Positions 35,813 to 43,668 of a stretch of 64,000 nt of DNA are shown in pieces. The number at the start of each line of letters is the position of its first letter. Within the stretch, counting starts at the first letter, position 1. Origin of the DNA: Treponema sp. (GTDB lineage Bacteria; Spirochaetota; Spirochaetia; Treponematales; Treponemataceae); assembly GCA_017940005.1 (NCBI GenBank), contig JAGAZO010000005.1, forward strand, positions 48,225 through 112,224. The letters run 5' to 3'. The notes below the pieces were generated by a model. It saw only the letters and a list, made by a program, of their open reading frames with translations, was not told the origin of the DNA and did not search any database. Both the position numbers and the translations under genes were made by a program.

Positions 35813-37703
35813 ACGCCATTCTGTCTTTTTTGTTTTTTGTGTCCAAGTGATGCTCAACGCGTTGGAGACAGCGTGTAGGCATTGTTTTATTTTTTTAGCA
35901 GTTTGTAGCTTTAGTAGCCTATTTTTTTCTTCTTGCAAAATGCAGGCAACGCGCTCGTCATTTACTGGCATGCTCGACGACATTGATTACTTTATTGTGC
36001 AGGGCATGAATAACGATGCATTGACCGAGCTAAAAAAAGCTGAAAAATACACATATGACTCGTGGTCGCGCATTGGAATATACCGCCGCTACATGCAGCT
36101 CGGCGAGTCGAAGCGCGCGGAAGACGTGCTCAAAAAAGGGCTCAAAAAAAATCCCAAAAATCCAGAGATGTCTGCCGTGTACGCGCAATTTCTCATGCGT
36201 TCGGGAAAACATACGGACGCGTTGAACGTGGCTGAATGTTTGCAAGGCACGCGCTTCGGCTCGCTGTATGCGGAAGCATATTTTGCTAATTTAGGCGGAG
36301 CTGTTTCGCTCTTTAATGAAGCGCATTTTCAGATTTTTTACGACGCATATGTCGGCTCGCACGATTTGTATTGGCTTCGCAACTGCGCGCTCATCTGCGT
36401 AAAGGACGGCGATTACGAGCGCGCCGCGCTGCTGCAGCCAGTTGCATGCTGGGAGCCTGAAGACGCATATTTTTGGTCGCTCGTCATGTTTGACGCGCGG
36501 CAGTTCAGCGCGGCGGCGGCGTATGCAGAAAAAGCGCGCGAGCTGTATCCTGTTTCGTCTGTGCGCTCGCGCCACCTTGTGTCGTTGATTGAAATTGTGT
36601 CGCTGCTTTCAGATTCATATGTTGCGCTTTCTGAGACGGACGCGGCAGAGCGCGTGCGCCATGAGTTGCTCGCGCGCCTTGAAGAAAACACTGCGGGATT
36701 CAACATGGCTGACGAGACGGTGCAGGTGCTGCTTCCCGTGCTCTATGTTGACAGCGCGCTTTTTGCAGAAGCGAGCGGAGACGACAACGAGTGCGCGCGC
36801 TTGCTCACTCACGCTGTTGACACATGGCCTGATTACGTGCCCGCGCTCGTGGCATATGCTGATTTTGCATATCGCACAAGTTTGCCGAGCAATGAAGATA
36901 TGCGCGAGCGCACGCTGCGTGACGCGGGCATTGCTACACTTAAAATGGAAGCATATGACGCAAGCGCAAAGATTCCTGTGAGTGATGCCGCGTGGCGCAT
37001 GGACAGAAGCCTTGAGCGGCACAACAATCCGCAGCTGTATATTGCGCGCCTCAATCTAAAATATGCTATGGACAGCTCGCTCACGAAAGAAGAGAAGATT
37101 GCAGACGTGTGGAATGAGCTTGAAAAAAGCGCCATAGGCACAAATGTGTATCCGCCAGAGATTTTTGAATATGCGCTCAATACGCTTTTAACGTACGGCG
37201 GCGCAGATGACGCGGAGCGCATTTTTAGAAAATATGTTGCAGCAAAATATGACTACAGCGCACTGCACGACTTTTGGCAGGAGACAGCAGCTCATGTGCG
37301 CGACTTTACGGTGCGCGAAGCAGAATATGCCGCATGGTTTGCTGCGCATAATCGCCGTGCAGATACGGCAGTGCGCTTGTACGAGTATTGCGTGTACGAG
37401 AGCGGCGGCGGCGCTGGAGACAGCAAAACTATTTCTGCGCTCGTCTCTACGCCGTCATGCATAAACCTTGCAATGATATATCGCAGTCTAGGCATGACGG
37501 CGCAGTCGCTCGACTTGTACGCCGCCGCCGCGATGCGCGCCGCCAGTGCTTCGCATAAAGCGGAGATACACTACCGCATGGCGCTCATCTATGCTGCGCA
37601 GAATAAAAAACAGGAGGCGTTGCGCTCATGCGGCTACGCGCTTGCGCTTCGTCCAGCATTTGCACGCGCAAAACTGTTGCGCGACAAACTGCTCGAGCAC
37701 TAG
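35802..37703 (+). CDS. TPR-repeat lipoprotein
   Basis: A 633-residue exported protein with a long signal region ending SSLFFSSC, a relaxed lipobox, followed by helical repeats of TPR type (NNDALTELKKAEKYTYDSWS, RAEDVLKKGLKKNPKNPEMS, and the C-terminal AQSLDLYAAAAMRAASASHK with IYAAQNKKQEALRSCGYALA). ATG 35802 overlaps nusB and has AAGGCGG upstream; ATG 35850 is an alternative giving a more normal 29-residue signal. Such proteins often scaffold envelope complexes. The DNA is more GC-rich than nusB. It converges with groES. Confidence 0.78.
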   Translation: MVRERHSVFFVFCVQVMLNALETACRHCFIFLAVCSFSSLFFSSCKMQATRSSFTGMLDDIDYFIVQGMNNDALTELKKAEKYTYDSWSRIGIYRRYMQLGESKRAEDVLKKGLKKNPKNPEMSAVYAQFLMRSGKHTDALNVAECLQGTRFGSLYAEAYFANLGGAVSLFNEAHFQIFYDAYVGSHDLYWLRNCALICVKDGDYERAALLQPVACWEPEDAYFWSLVMFDARQFSAAAAYAEKARELYPVSSVRSRHLVSLIEIVSLLSDSYVALSETDAAERVRHELLARLEENTAGFNMADETVQVLLPVLYVDSALFAEASGDDNECARLLTHAVDTWPDYVPALVAYADFAYRTSLPSNEDMRERTLRDAGIATLKMEAYDASAKIPVSDAAWRMDRSLERHNNPQLYIARLNLKYAMDSSLTKEEKIADVWNELEKSAIGTNVYPPEIFEYALNTLLTYGGADDAERIFRKYVAAKYDYSALHDFWQETAAHVRDFTVREAEYAAWFAAHNRRADTAVRLYEYCVYESGGGAGDSKTISALVSTPSCINLAMIYRSLGMTAQSLDLYAAAAMRAASASHKAEIHYRMALIYAAQNKKQEALRSCGYALALRPAFARAKLLRDKLLEH

Positions 37704-37766
37704 GCGGCGCGCGCTGAACTGCGCTTGTGCGTGGCGTTGTTTGCGTTTAGTTTCAGAATGCTGCTT

Positions 37767-37862
37767 GGGGCGTTGCGGGGAGCACTCGTGATGTGCCGTT
37801 CTCCCCGCTAGAGGGGGTAGGGCGCAACACACGTGCGCACGCAGGGGGAGACTTCCCCCTGC
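37767..37862. repeat. G-rich dispersed repeat, family GCGTTGCGGGG, copy 1
   Basis: Begins GGGGCGTTGCGGGG, continues through CCCCGCTAGAGGGGGTAGGG and ends in a perfect nine-base hairpin GCAGGGGGA-n4-TCCCCCTGC. A diverged copy lies at 49397-49564. This copy sits between convergent genes (TPR lipoprotein and groES). Confidence 0.6.
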
Positions 37863-37869
37863 AAAATTG

Positions 37870-38145
37870 CTATGCTTCGATAATTGCGATGATGTCGTTC
37901 ATCTTCAAGATGAGGTGGTCTTCGTTGTCGATTTTTATTTGCGTGCCAGCGTATTTGTCGTACATGATGCGGTCGCCTTTTTTAACGGTGATTTTTTCTT
38001 CTTCCGTGCCGGGACCGACTGCGACGACAACAGCGGTCTGCGTTTTTTCTTGCGCTGCTTCAGGAATGATGATGCCCGATGCTGTCTTTGACTCTGCCTT
38101 TTCGTTTTTAACGAGAACTCTGTCTGCTAATGGTTTGATGTTCAT
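37870..38145 (-). CDS. groES: Co-chaperonin GroES
   Basis: A 91-residue heptameric lid protein of the GroEL chaperonin. It starts [20 protein letters not shown], with the mobile loop ([20 protein letters not shown]) and [24 protein letters not shown] precedes the ATG; a longer reading frame is unlikely because it would begin within the leader. No groEL is adjacent, and no CIRCE operator is visible in the promoter. Confidence 0.95.
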   Translation of the reverse strand: MNIKPLADRVLVKNEKAESKTASGIIIPEAAQEKTQTAVVVAVGPGTEEEKITVKKGDRIMYDKYAGTQIKIDNEDHLILKMNDIIAIIEA

Positions 38146-38199
38146 TATACTTGCTCCTGATATTAACATACTTGAAAATCAAAAGATTTCATACTGTAT

Positions 38200-38229
38200 A
38201 ATATACGAATTTTATACACAGCTTGTCAA
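38200..38229 (-). promoter_or_regulatory. groES promoter
   Basis: Minus strand: perfect TTGACA (38229-38224), 18-base spacer, TATATT (38205-38200), then a leader of about 48 bases with a ribosome site. Confidence 0.65.
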
Positions 38230-38316
38230 TTGAAAAATTGTCTTGAACAAGCGTATATGATGCCGTATGTATTTTCATAGAATACAAAAATACATCGACG
38301 AATTGCGCCCGCGCGG

Positions 38317-38360
38317 TTTTGAACAGCTTTCGATTTTGAAAAATCGTTCACTGTTCAAAA
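38317..38360. repeat. Nested palindromic repeat TTTTGAACAG, copy 1
   Basis: Outer arms TTTTGAACAG / CTGTTCAAAA enclose inner arms CGATTTT / AAAATCG. A second copy at 63689-63731 keeps both stems. The wider 38146-38490 gap contains only this, the next repeat, and promoters. Confidence 0.75.
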
Positions 38361-38380
38361 TTACGGAAGTTGAAAAACAG

Positions 38381-38430
38381 CACTAAAATGGCGCGGCATT
38401 TTTAGCTTCGAGTTTTCTTACGAAAACTCG
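38381..38430. repeat. Bipartite hairpin repeat (TAAAATGGC / CGAGTTTTC), copy 1
   Basis: CACTAAAATGGCGCGGCATT has a degraded first stem, then the second hairpin CGAGTTTTC-n4-GAAAACTCG (38409-38430) is perfect. Other copies: 54840, 54994 and 63592. Confidence 0.7.
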
Positions 38431-38475
38431 CTCATGTGCGCGTGCGCTCCGCCTCTTTTCTATCTGCTGCACATA

Positions 38476-38484
38476 TGCTACAAT
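38476..38484 (+). promoter_or_regulatory. thrH extended -10 box, leaderless type
   Basis: TGCTACAAT ends six bases before ATG 38491. No ribosome site; -35 is poor (TTTTCT). Confidence 0.5.
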
Positions 38485-38490
38485 AAATGT

Positions 38491-39096
38491 ATGTTTATCA
38501 CGTGTCTTGACCTTGAAGGCGTTCTTGTTCCAGAAATATGGATTGCATTCAGCGAAGCGACTGGCATTCCAGAGTTGCGTCGCACTACGCGCGACGAGCC
38601 TGACTACGACAAACTGATGCAGTACCGCATTGCGATTCTCAACGAGCATAAGCTCGGCTTGCGCGAAATCAAGCAGACAATCGCAAAAATCGAGCCGCTG
38701 CCCGGCGCAAAAAAATTCCTCGACGAGCTGCGCGCGCTCACGCAAGTGCTTATCTTGAGCGACACGTTTGAACAGTTTGCGTCTCCGCTCATGGAAAAGC
38801 TCTGTCGCCCCACGATTTTTTGCAACACACTCGAATGCAACGTAGATGGAAAAATTACTGGCTACAAGCTGCGGTGTCAAAACGGCAAGCTTGCGACAGT
38901 GCGCGCGCTCCAGTCAGTCGGCTTTGAAACGATTGCCGCAGGCGACTCGTTCAACGACCTTGCAATGATACAAGCGTCAAAGGCTGGCTTCCTGTTCAAA
39001 TCGACTGAACAGATTATCAAAGACTATCCAAACATCCCCGCGTACACTGAATACGACGAGCTGCTCGACGCAATCAAAAACGCGATGAGCGCCTAG
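38491..39096 (+). CDS. thrH: Bifunctional phosphoserine phosphatase/homoserine phosphotransferase (ThrH)
   Basis: A 201-residue HAD-superfamily enzyme. It starts MFITCLDLEGVLVPEIWIAF, where the ThrH-type DLEGVL motif replaces the usual DxDGT, followed by the Thr/Ser motif II in QVLILSDTFEQF, and the GDSFNDLAMI metal motif. ThrH enzymes dephosphorylate phosphoserine and can move the phosphate to homoserine. The start is fixed by homology and by the -10 box six bases upstream. Confidence 0.88.
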   Translation: MFITCLDLEGVLVPEIWIAFSEATGIPELRRTTRDEPDYDKLMQYRIAILNEHKLGLREIKQTIAKIEPLPGAKKFLDELRALTQVLILSDTFEQFASPLMEKLCRPTIFCNTLECNVDGKITGYKLRCQNGKLATVRALQSVGFETIAAGDSFNDLAMIQASKAGFLFKSTEQIIKDYPNIPAYTEYDELLDAIKNAMSA

Positions 39097-39159
39097 TGCG
39101 ATGCACGCGATGCCGCATGCACAGAATGAGCAAGCGATTACAATTTTCGTCGCGCGCAG

Positions 39160-39420
39160 TGAATAATTTTTTTCGGAGCGAGCTGCGGGAAGAGCCGCCC
39201 TTTCGGAATTTCGCTTATCGCTCCAGCCTCCTCGACTGCCTGACCTGACTGCCGTCTGCCTACCGGCAGGTAAGGACAGGCAAGTTGGCAGTCTGCGGTG
39301 GCCGCTTCGCGTTCCTACAGGGCGGGCTAGGCGCATTGTTTCAACATGCACTGCGAGGAGATTTTACGCGAAGAACTGCGCGTGCAGCGCAGGGAGTGCG
39401 GAAAAATCGTGTACGGCGCA
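39160..39420. repeat. Dispersed repeat (GCGGCCACCGC / GAGGAGGCTGGAG family), copy with nested insertion
   Basis: On the minus strand AGCGGCCACCGC (39295-39306) and GAGGAGGCTGGAG (39221-39233) match 45522-45554, but here they are separated by a 60-base segment (39234-39293) bounded by GACTGCC and GGCAGTC and rich in further palindromes (CTGCCTACCGGCAG). The gap 39097-39480 holds no supported gene. TTTCAACATGCA at about 39338 also recurs near 45438. Confidence 0.55.
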
Positions 39421-39480
39421 GAAACGGCTGAAGTCACTTTTGATGACTTCAGTATAAGGGACGAAAAACATATCGCCCTC

Positions 39481-40485
39481 CTAAATCCTGTCGCTGTAAG
39501 GAAGTGATTTTATGTAGCTCTCCATAAAACTCCAGTCGGGCTTTCCGTTTGGCGTGACGGGGAGCTTTATGACTGATTCATGCATCTTTTCAAGCGTCCA
39601 CTTGCGCCCGTAACTGAATCGGTACCGCTCTTGCTTGATGACCGTGCAGACGAACAGCGCAATATACTTGTTCAAAGCCCAGCCCTTGGGATACAGCGCG
39701 TTTACATCATCGCTCGCCCAGAACGGCTCTTCCTGATAGAATGCTTCGCCTACACTGCCGTTGTAATTCACCGTTATGCAGTTTGCTTCCCACACCTCTT
39801 CCGTATCGATTTTTTCGCGAACACCGTTGTTCTCGCTGATTGCGCCGAGAAAATTCACCGTGCCGAGAATCATGTCCGCCTTCGTGAGCCGCTTGCCTTT
39901 TTTAATGTCGAACAGTTCGCCGAGTATGAACGGTTGCCACAGAGCAGTATTGAATGGCATTGTTTTTTTCTCTATCTGTGTGGAAATTGGTTTATGATGC
40001 AAAGATTTTATGTATTGTTCCATAAATTCAAAATCGGGTGCGCCGTCTTTTGTGACAGGCAACTTGATTGAAAAATCTCTTTTTATATGAATATTCAGTT
40101 CTCGTCCGAATGGATAATACTTGAATTTACATTCATATCGTACTAATGTGGAAATAAACAAATTTACTTCTAAAGACATTTTTTCAAAAAGCGGCTTTAA
40201 TACGACAATATTTTGGGCGGTATAAAAATCTTCTGTTTGCACAAAACAAGAGCCTATCTGTCCGCCAAGTGCGATGGTCATAAGACCTGCTTTGTATGGC
40301 TGAACTCCGTCTATTACATCAGCTTTAGAATCCACACCGTTATTGTTTCCTTGCCTTGAAATGAAATTTATCGTTGGATTTTCAAAAGTCATTTTATTCT
40401 TATCAAATTTATTGCCCATTTCGATTGAATAAAGATAAGAAAGTAAAAAAGTTTTCCACGAAGATGTATTAAGATTCATATACAT
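39481..40485 (-). CDS. BcgI-like restriction-modification specificity subunit
   Basis: A 334-residue target-recognition protein with two half-repeats. Each half ends with the same element: IKLPVTKDGAPDFEFMEQYI KSL in the first and IKLPVTPNGKPDWSFMESYI KSL in the second, marking two target-recognition domains. Length matches the B subunit of BcgI (about 340). Its start overlaps the end of the endonuclease-methylase gene by 17 bases, so translation is coupled. The bipartite DNA target cannot be read from sequence. Confidence 0.82.
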   Translation of the reverse strand: MYMNLNTSSWKTFLLSYLYSIEMGNKFDKNKMTFENPTINFISRQGNNNGVDSKADVIDGVQPYKAGLMTIALGGQIGSCFVQTEDFYTAQNIVVLKPLFEKMSLEVNLFISTLVRYECKFKYYPFGRELNIHIKRDFSIKLPVTKDGAPDFEFMEQYIKSLHHKPISTQIEKKTMPFNTALWQPFILGELFDIKKGKRLTKADMILGTVNFLGAISENNGVREKIDTEEVWEANCITVNYNGSVGEAFYQEEPFWASDDVNALYPKGWALNKYIALFVCTVIKQERYRFSYGRKWTLEKMHESVIKLPVTPNGKPDWSFMESYIKSLPYSDRI

Positions 40486-42334
40486 TCCCCGCCTTTACCA
40501 AATACGCAAGATAATTATTTATTGTCTGTTGAAAATCATCTTCCGTAAGTTTTGAGTAATCAGTTTCCATGTATGCCTCACAGAGCCATTCGTCCTGCCA
40601 CGTCACACACTTTCTTGCAGATAGTCCATCAACGATATCACGATTTCTGTAGAGTTTGAGCCATTGATTTTTTATTTCTTGCCATTTTCCTAAAGCATCA
40701 ATCCTGCCTAGTTGCTTCCGCTTTACAAATCCGTCATCTTTGTAATAGCCGAAAAATGTCTCCTGCGTACTGTCGTGCGGCGTGTGCGCTTCCCACACCA
40801 TAACGCAGACGGTTGTGCCGACAGGATAGAAGATGTCATCGGGCATGCTGAACACGGCTTTAAGCGTATGCTTTTTGAAGAGCCGTTCGCGCGTTGCCTT
40901 GAACTTGGTGCCGATGGCGCAGCTCATCGGGACGACGACAACGCCCGTGCCGCCGGGAACAAGAATATCGAGCACATGTTCGGTGAACTCCAATTCTTCC
41001 TTGTCATTCTGCGAGTACGGTGGATTTATCAATCCGATGTTGATGTGCTTTTCCTTGAGCGCGGCGGTAATCTCCGCGTTGAAGCAGTCGCCCTTGTAAA
41101 TGTTTGATTTTCCGTCCTTGCGGATAATCATATTTGCGATGGCGAGCGTGTACAGTCCGTCGTCAAATTCTACGCCGTACAAGCCATCTTTTCGGATTCT
41201 CTCAATTTCCTGCGGATTTGCATCTTTAAACATTCGGCTCATCGCGGTAACAAGAAATGAGGCAGAACCGCAACAGATGTCAACAACACGGCTGTTCTTG
41301 TTCACGCCCGCAAGGTCACACATGAATTCGGTGAGGTGCTGCGGTGTAAGCACAATCCCAAGCCCGCTTCCGTCGCCGCCCGAATACTTGATGAACTCGT
41401 GGTAGAACACACCAAGCGCGTCAAGCGTTGAGTCTGCATAATTCATCATCGGCTTGATTTTCATTTCAAGCTGTTCGATGTACCAGGTGATTGCTTTTTT
41501 ATGTCCAAGTGGAATTTCTGAAAACTTCGTGTTTTCTTGCAGTGTCTTGAAAACTGACTTTATATAACTAATCCTGCTGTTTTTTATGTCGCTCTCGGCA
41601 AGCACATTTTCAATGGCAGTCTGAATATTCTGCATGACGAGCTTGTAAGAAGTGAGCGATGAGTATGATTTGCAAAAATCCTCATCGTTCAATGCAATCA
41701 GAATCCCTGCAATAAAAATGGGCTTATGCGCTTCTGTTACTTTGATTTCGCGCAGAGCATCGTGCATAGCGATTGCAGTCTCGCGGATTTCGTCAAGCGA
41801 ATAATTCTTTTTGAGCTTGTTGCCCTTTACCAATTCAAGATAATTCTGTGGCTCAAGGATAATATCGCGGGCTTTTTTCAATTCTTGGAAGTCAGTTTGA
41901 TCTTTTACCCAATAAAAAGTGCTGACTTTGACAGCTTCTTTTTTTGTTCCGCTTATGGCAACCGCGATGACATTGTATTCCGCTTTGAGATATTTTGCGT
42001 AGTAGAGAACGCCATCAACGGCAAAATCTTTGGGATGGTCGTAGTTTTCAGTGGCATGATATTTTACAGATTTTTTGCACTCGACCACAATAATCGTAGA
42101 AGTATCATCATTGAACGTGATGATATATTCGGGCTTTGCCTTGCCGTTTCCGTCTAATGAAAAATCGGCAAGCGGGCAATCTTTTGGCTTTCCGCCCGCC
42201 TTTTTGAGGAGATTTTCAATTTTATCTACAGCCCCGACATCGCCCTGCGGAAATACGAAACCAAACGGATTTTCTCCGATGGAGCAGTTCATTTCTTTGA
42301 GTGTGAGACTTTCCGTAAACTGTTCGATTGCCAT
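40469..42334 (-). CDS. BcgI-like restriction endonuclease-adenine methyltransferase fusion
   Basis: A 621-residue bifunctional subunit. The N-terminal endonuclease-like domain has a PD-(D/E)xK pattern (PEY at 68-70, then VVECKK with E85 and K87). The C-terminal methyltransferase has the SAM motif VDICCGSASFL (351-361) and the N6-adenine catalytic NPPY (437-440), with the HsdM-like GIVLTPQHLTEFMCDLA before it. Order endonuclease-methylase plus a separate specificity gene is the BcgI (type IIB) layout. The ATG at 42334 has AAGGTGG; upstream in-frame codons lack a ribosome site. An extended -10 TGCTATACT lies about 20 bases upstream. Confidence 0.83.
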   Translation of the reverse strand: MAIEQFTESLTLKEMNCSIGENPFGFVFPQGDVGAVDKIENLLKKAGGKPKDCPLADFSLDGNGKAKPEYIITFNDDTSTIIVVECKKSVKYHATENYDHPKDFAVDGVLYYAKYLKAEYNVIAVAISGTKKEAVKVSTFYWVKDQTDFQELKKARDIILEPQNYLELVKGNKLKKNYSLDEIRETAIAMHDALREIKVTEAHKPIFIAGILIALNDEDFCKSYSSLTSYKLVMQNIQTAIENVLAESDIKNSRISYIKSVFKTLQENTKFSEIPLGHKKAITWYIEQLEMKIKPMMNYADSTLDALGVFYHEFIKYSGGDGSGLGIVLTPQHLTEFMCDLAGVNKNSRVVDICCGSASFLVTAMSRMFKDANPQEIERIRKDGLYGVEFDDGLYTLAIANMIIRKDGKSNIYKGDCFNAEITAALKEKHINIGLINPPYSQNDKEELEFTEHVLDILVPGGTGVVVVPMSCAIGTKFKATRERLFKKHTLKAVFSMPDDIFYPVGTTVCVMVWEAHTPHDSTQETFFGYYKDDGFVKRKQLGRIDALGKWQEIKNQWLKLYRNRDIVDGLSARKCVTWQDEWLCEAYMETDYSKLTEDDFQQTINNYLAYLVKAGNVYES

Positions 42335-42477
42335 AAAGCCACCTTGACAATCAAAGTATAGCATATATGTGATATTTTGTGTGAGGATTCTAGTAGCTTA
42401 TGAAATCTTATCCCTTGGACACTTTTCCTGCGCGCTCCATATTTTCCCGCATAAAAAGCTAATCGAAAAGCTGCCTG

Positions 42478-42506
42478 TTGACCGTGCCCGCACAATGCTC
42501 TATACT
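42478..42506 (+). promoter_or_regulatory. thiBPQ promoter
   Basis: TTGACC (42478-42483), 17-base spacer, TATACT (42501-42506). The predicted start near 42513 is right at the 5' end of the riboswitch. Confidence 0.7.
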
Positions 42507-42510
42507 AGCA

Positions 42511-42627
42511 TTAATACCGGGGTGGAAGTGCTGCTATGCCGAACATGCAAACAGCGCAACCTGAGATTATACCCGCAGAGCATTGTATGATGCTCCAACC
42601 TGATCCGGATAATGCCGGCGGAGGAAG
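42511..42627 (+). promoter_or_regulatory. TPP (THI-box) riboswitch
   Basis: Shows the conserved THI-box elements in order: ACCGGGGTG near the 5' end, CCTGAGATTATACCC in the middle, and AACCTGATCCGGATAATGCC followed by GGCGGAGGAAG. The ribosome site GGAGG (42620-42624) of thiB lies inside the 3' end of the aptamer, so ligand binding should hide it and block translation. No separate terminator hairpin is seen. Confidence 0.92.
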
Positions 42628-42629
42628 CT

Positions 42630-43661
42630 ATGAGAACTCATCATATCTTTTTAACAATTTCCGTTTTATCAATCTTTTTGTTTTTCTCGTGCAGCAAAAA
42701 TGCGCGCATCGCTGAACAGCGCATGGAAGAAGTTGTCGTGTACGCGTACGATTCGTTCATAAGCGAATGGGGCGCGGGACCTGCCATTGCAAAAGGCTTT
42801 GAAGCAAAGACGGGCTATACGCTCACGTTTGTCAACTGCGGAGACGCGGCGCAAGTGCTTTCTAAAGCTATTCTCGAAAACGGCAACCCGCAGTCTGATA
42901 TGCTGCTCGGCATTGACAACAACATTGCGCAAAAAGCGAGAGACGAAAACGTGCTTGAGCAATACAAACCGCTTCACGCAGACGAAATCATTTCGGATGA
43001 ATTGCGCGATGCGCTTGGCGGCGACTGGATGCTGACGCCATACGACTACAGCAAATTTGCGCTCATCTACGACACGTACGCTTCTGTGCCCGCGCCAAAA
43101 AGCCTTGCAGATTTAACAAAGCCTGTGTACGCAAAAAAACTGATTCTCATGGACCCGCGCATGAGCACGCCGGGCTTGGGATTTGCCGCGTGGACAGTCG
43201 CTTTTTTTGGCAATGAATATGAAAGCTACTGGCGCAAGCTCAAAAGCGCAATCTTAACAATGTCGCCGGGCTGGAGCAGTGGCTATGGGCTTTTTACTAA
43301 AGGTGAAGCGCCGCTTGTCATAAGCTACGTGACAAGCCCCGCGTACCACGTGTACGCAGACAACTCAACGCGCTACAAGGCGCTCGTGTTTGACGAAGGA
43401 CACGTGCAGCAAGTTGAAGGCGCAGGCATTACAAAAGGAGCTGCAAACAGCAAGGGCGCAAAAGCGTTCCTCGACTATTTGATAAGCGATGAAGCGCAAA
43501 GCGAACTGCCAATCGGTCAATGGATGTATCCTGTGAACAAAAACGTCGTGCTCCCCGACTGCTATGCGATTACGCTTGACGATGAACTAAAAACGCTCTC
43601 GTATGATGGAGCGGTTGTCGCTGAAGCTGTCACAACGATTGCCGCTATTCTTGCTGAATAA
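42630..43661 (+). CDS. thiB: Thiamine ABC transporter substrate-binding lipoprotein
   Basis: A 343-residue periplasmic binding protein for thiamine or its phosphates. The signal peptide ends LFFSCSKN with lipidated C21. Family features are VVVYAYDSFISEWGAGPAIA, SDMLLGIDNNIAQKA, MLTPYDYSKFALIYD and the late LPIGQWMYPVNKNV. Control by a TPP riboswitch and linkage to thiP and thiQ confirm the role. ATG 42630 is taken because its ribosome site lies in the riboswitch; an upstream in-frame start would be inside the aptamer. Confidence 0.94.
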   Translation: MRTHHIFLTISVLSIFLFFSCSKNARIAEQRMEEVVVYAYDSFISEWGAGPAIAKGFEAKTGYTLTFVNCGDAAQVLSKAILENGNPQSDMLLGIDNNIAQKARDENVLEQYKPLHADEIISDELRDALGGDWMLTPYDYSKFALIYDTYASVPAPKSLADLTKPVYAKKLILMDPRMSTPGLGFAAWTVAFFGNEYESYWRKLKSAILTMSPGWSSGYGLFTKGEAPLVISYVTSPAYHVYADNSTRYKALVFDEGHVQQVEGAGITKGAANSKGAKAFLDYLISDEAQSELPIGQWMYPVNKNVVLPDCYAITLDDELKTLSYDGAVVAEAVTTIAAILAE

Positions 43662-43668
43662 CACGCGC

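Noticed and set aside
38146..38260. CIRCE/HrcA operator before groES, also checked before grpE
   Set aside because: No TTAGCACTC-n9-GAGTGCTAA-like inverted repeat is visible at either promoter.
38267..38386. 39-codon ORF downstream of a TATGAT box
   Set aside because: Its second half is the palindromic repeat itself; the start context is weak, so it is more likely a chance frame across a repeat.
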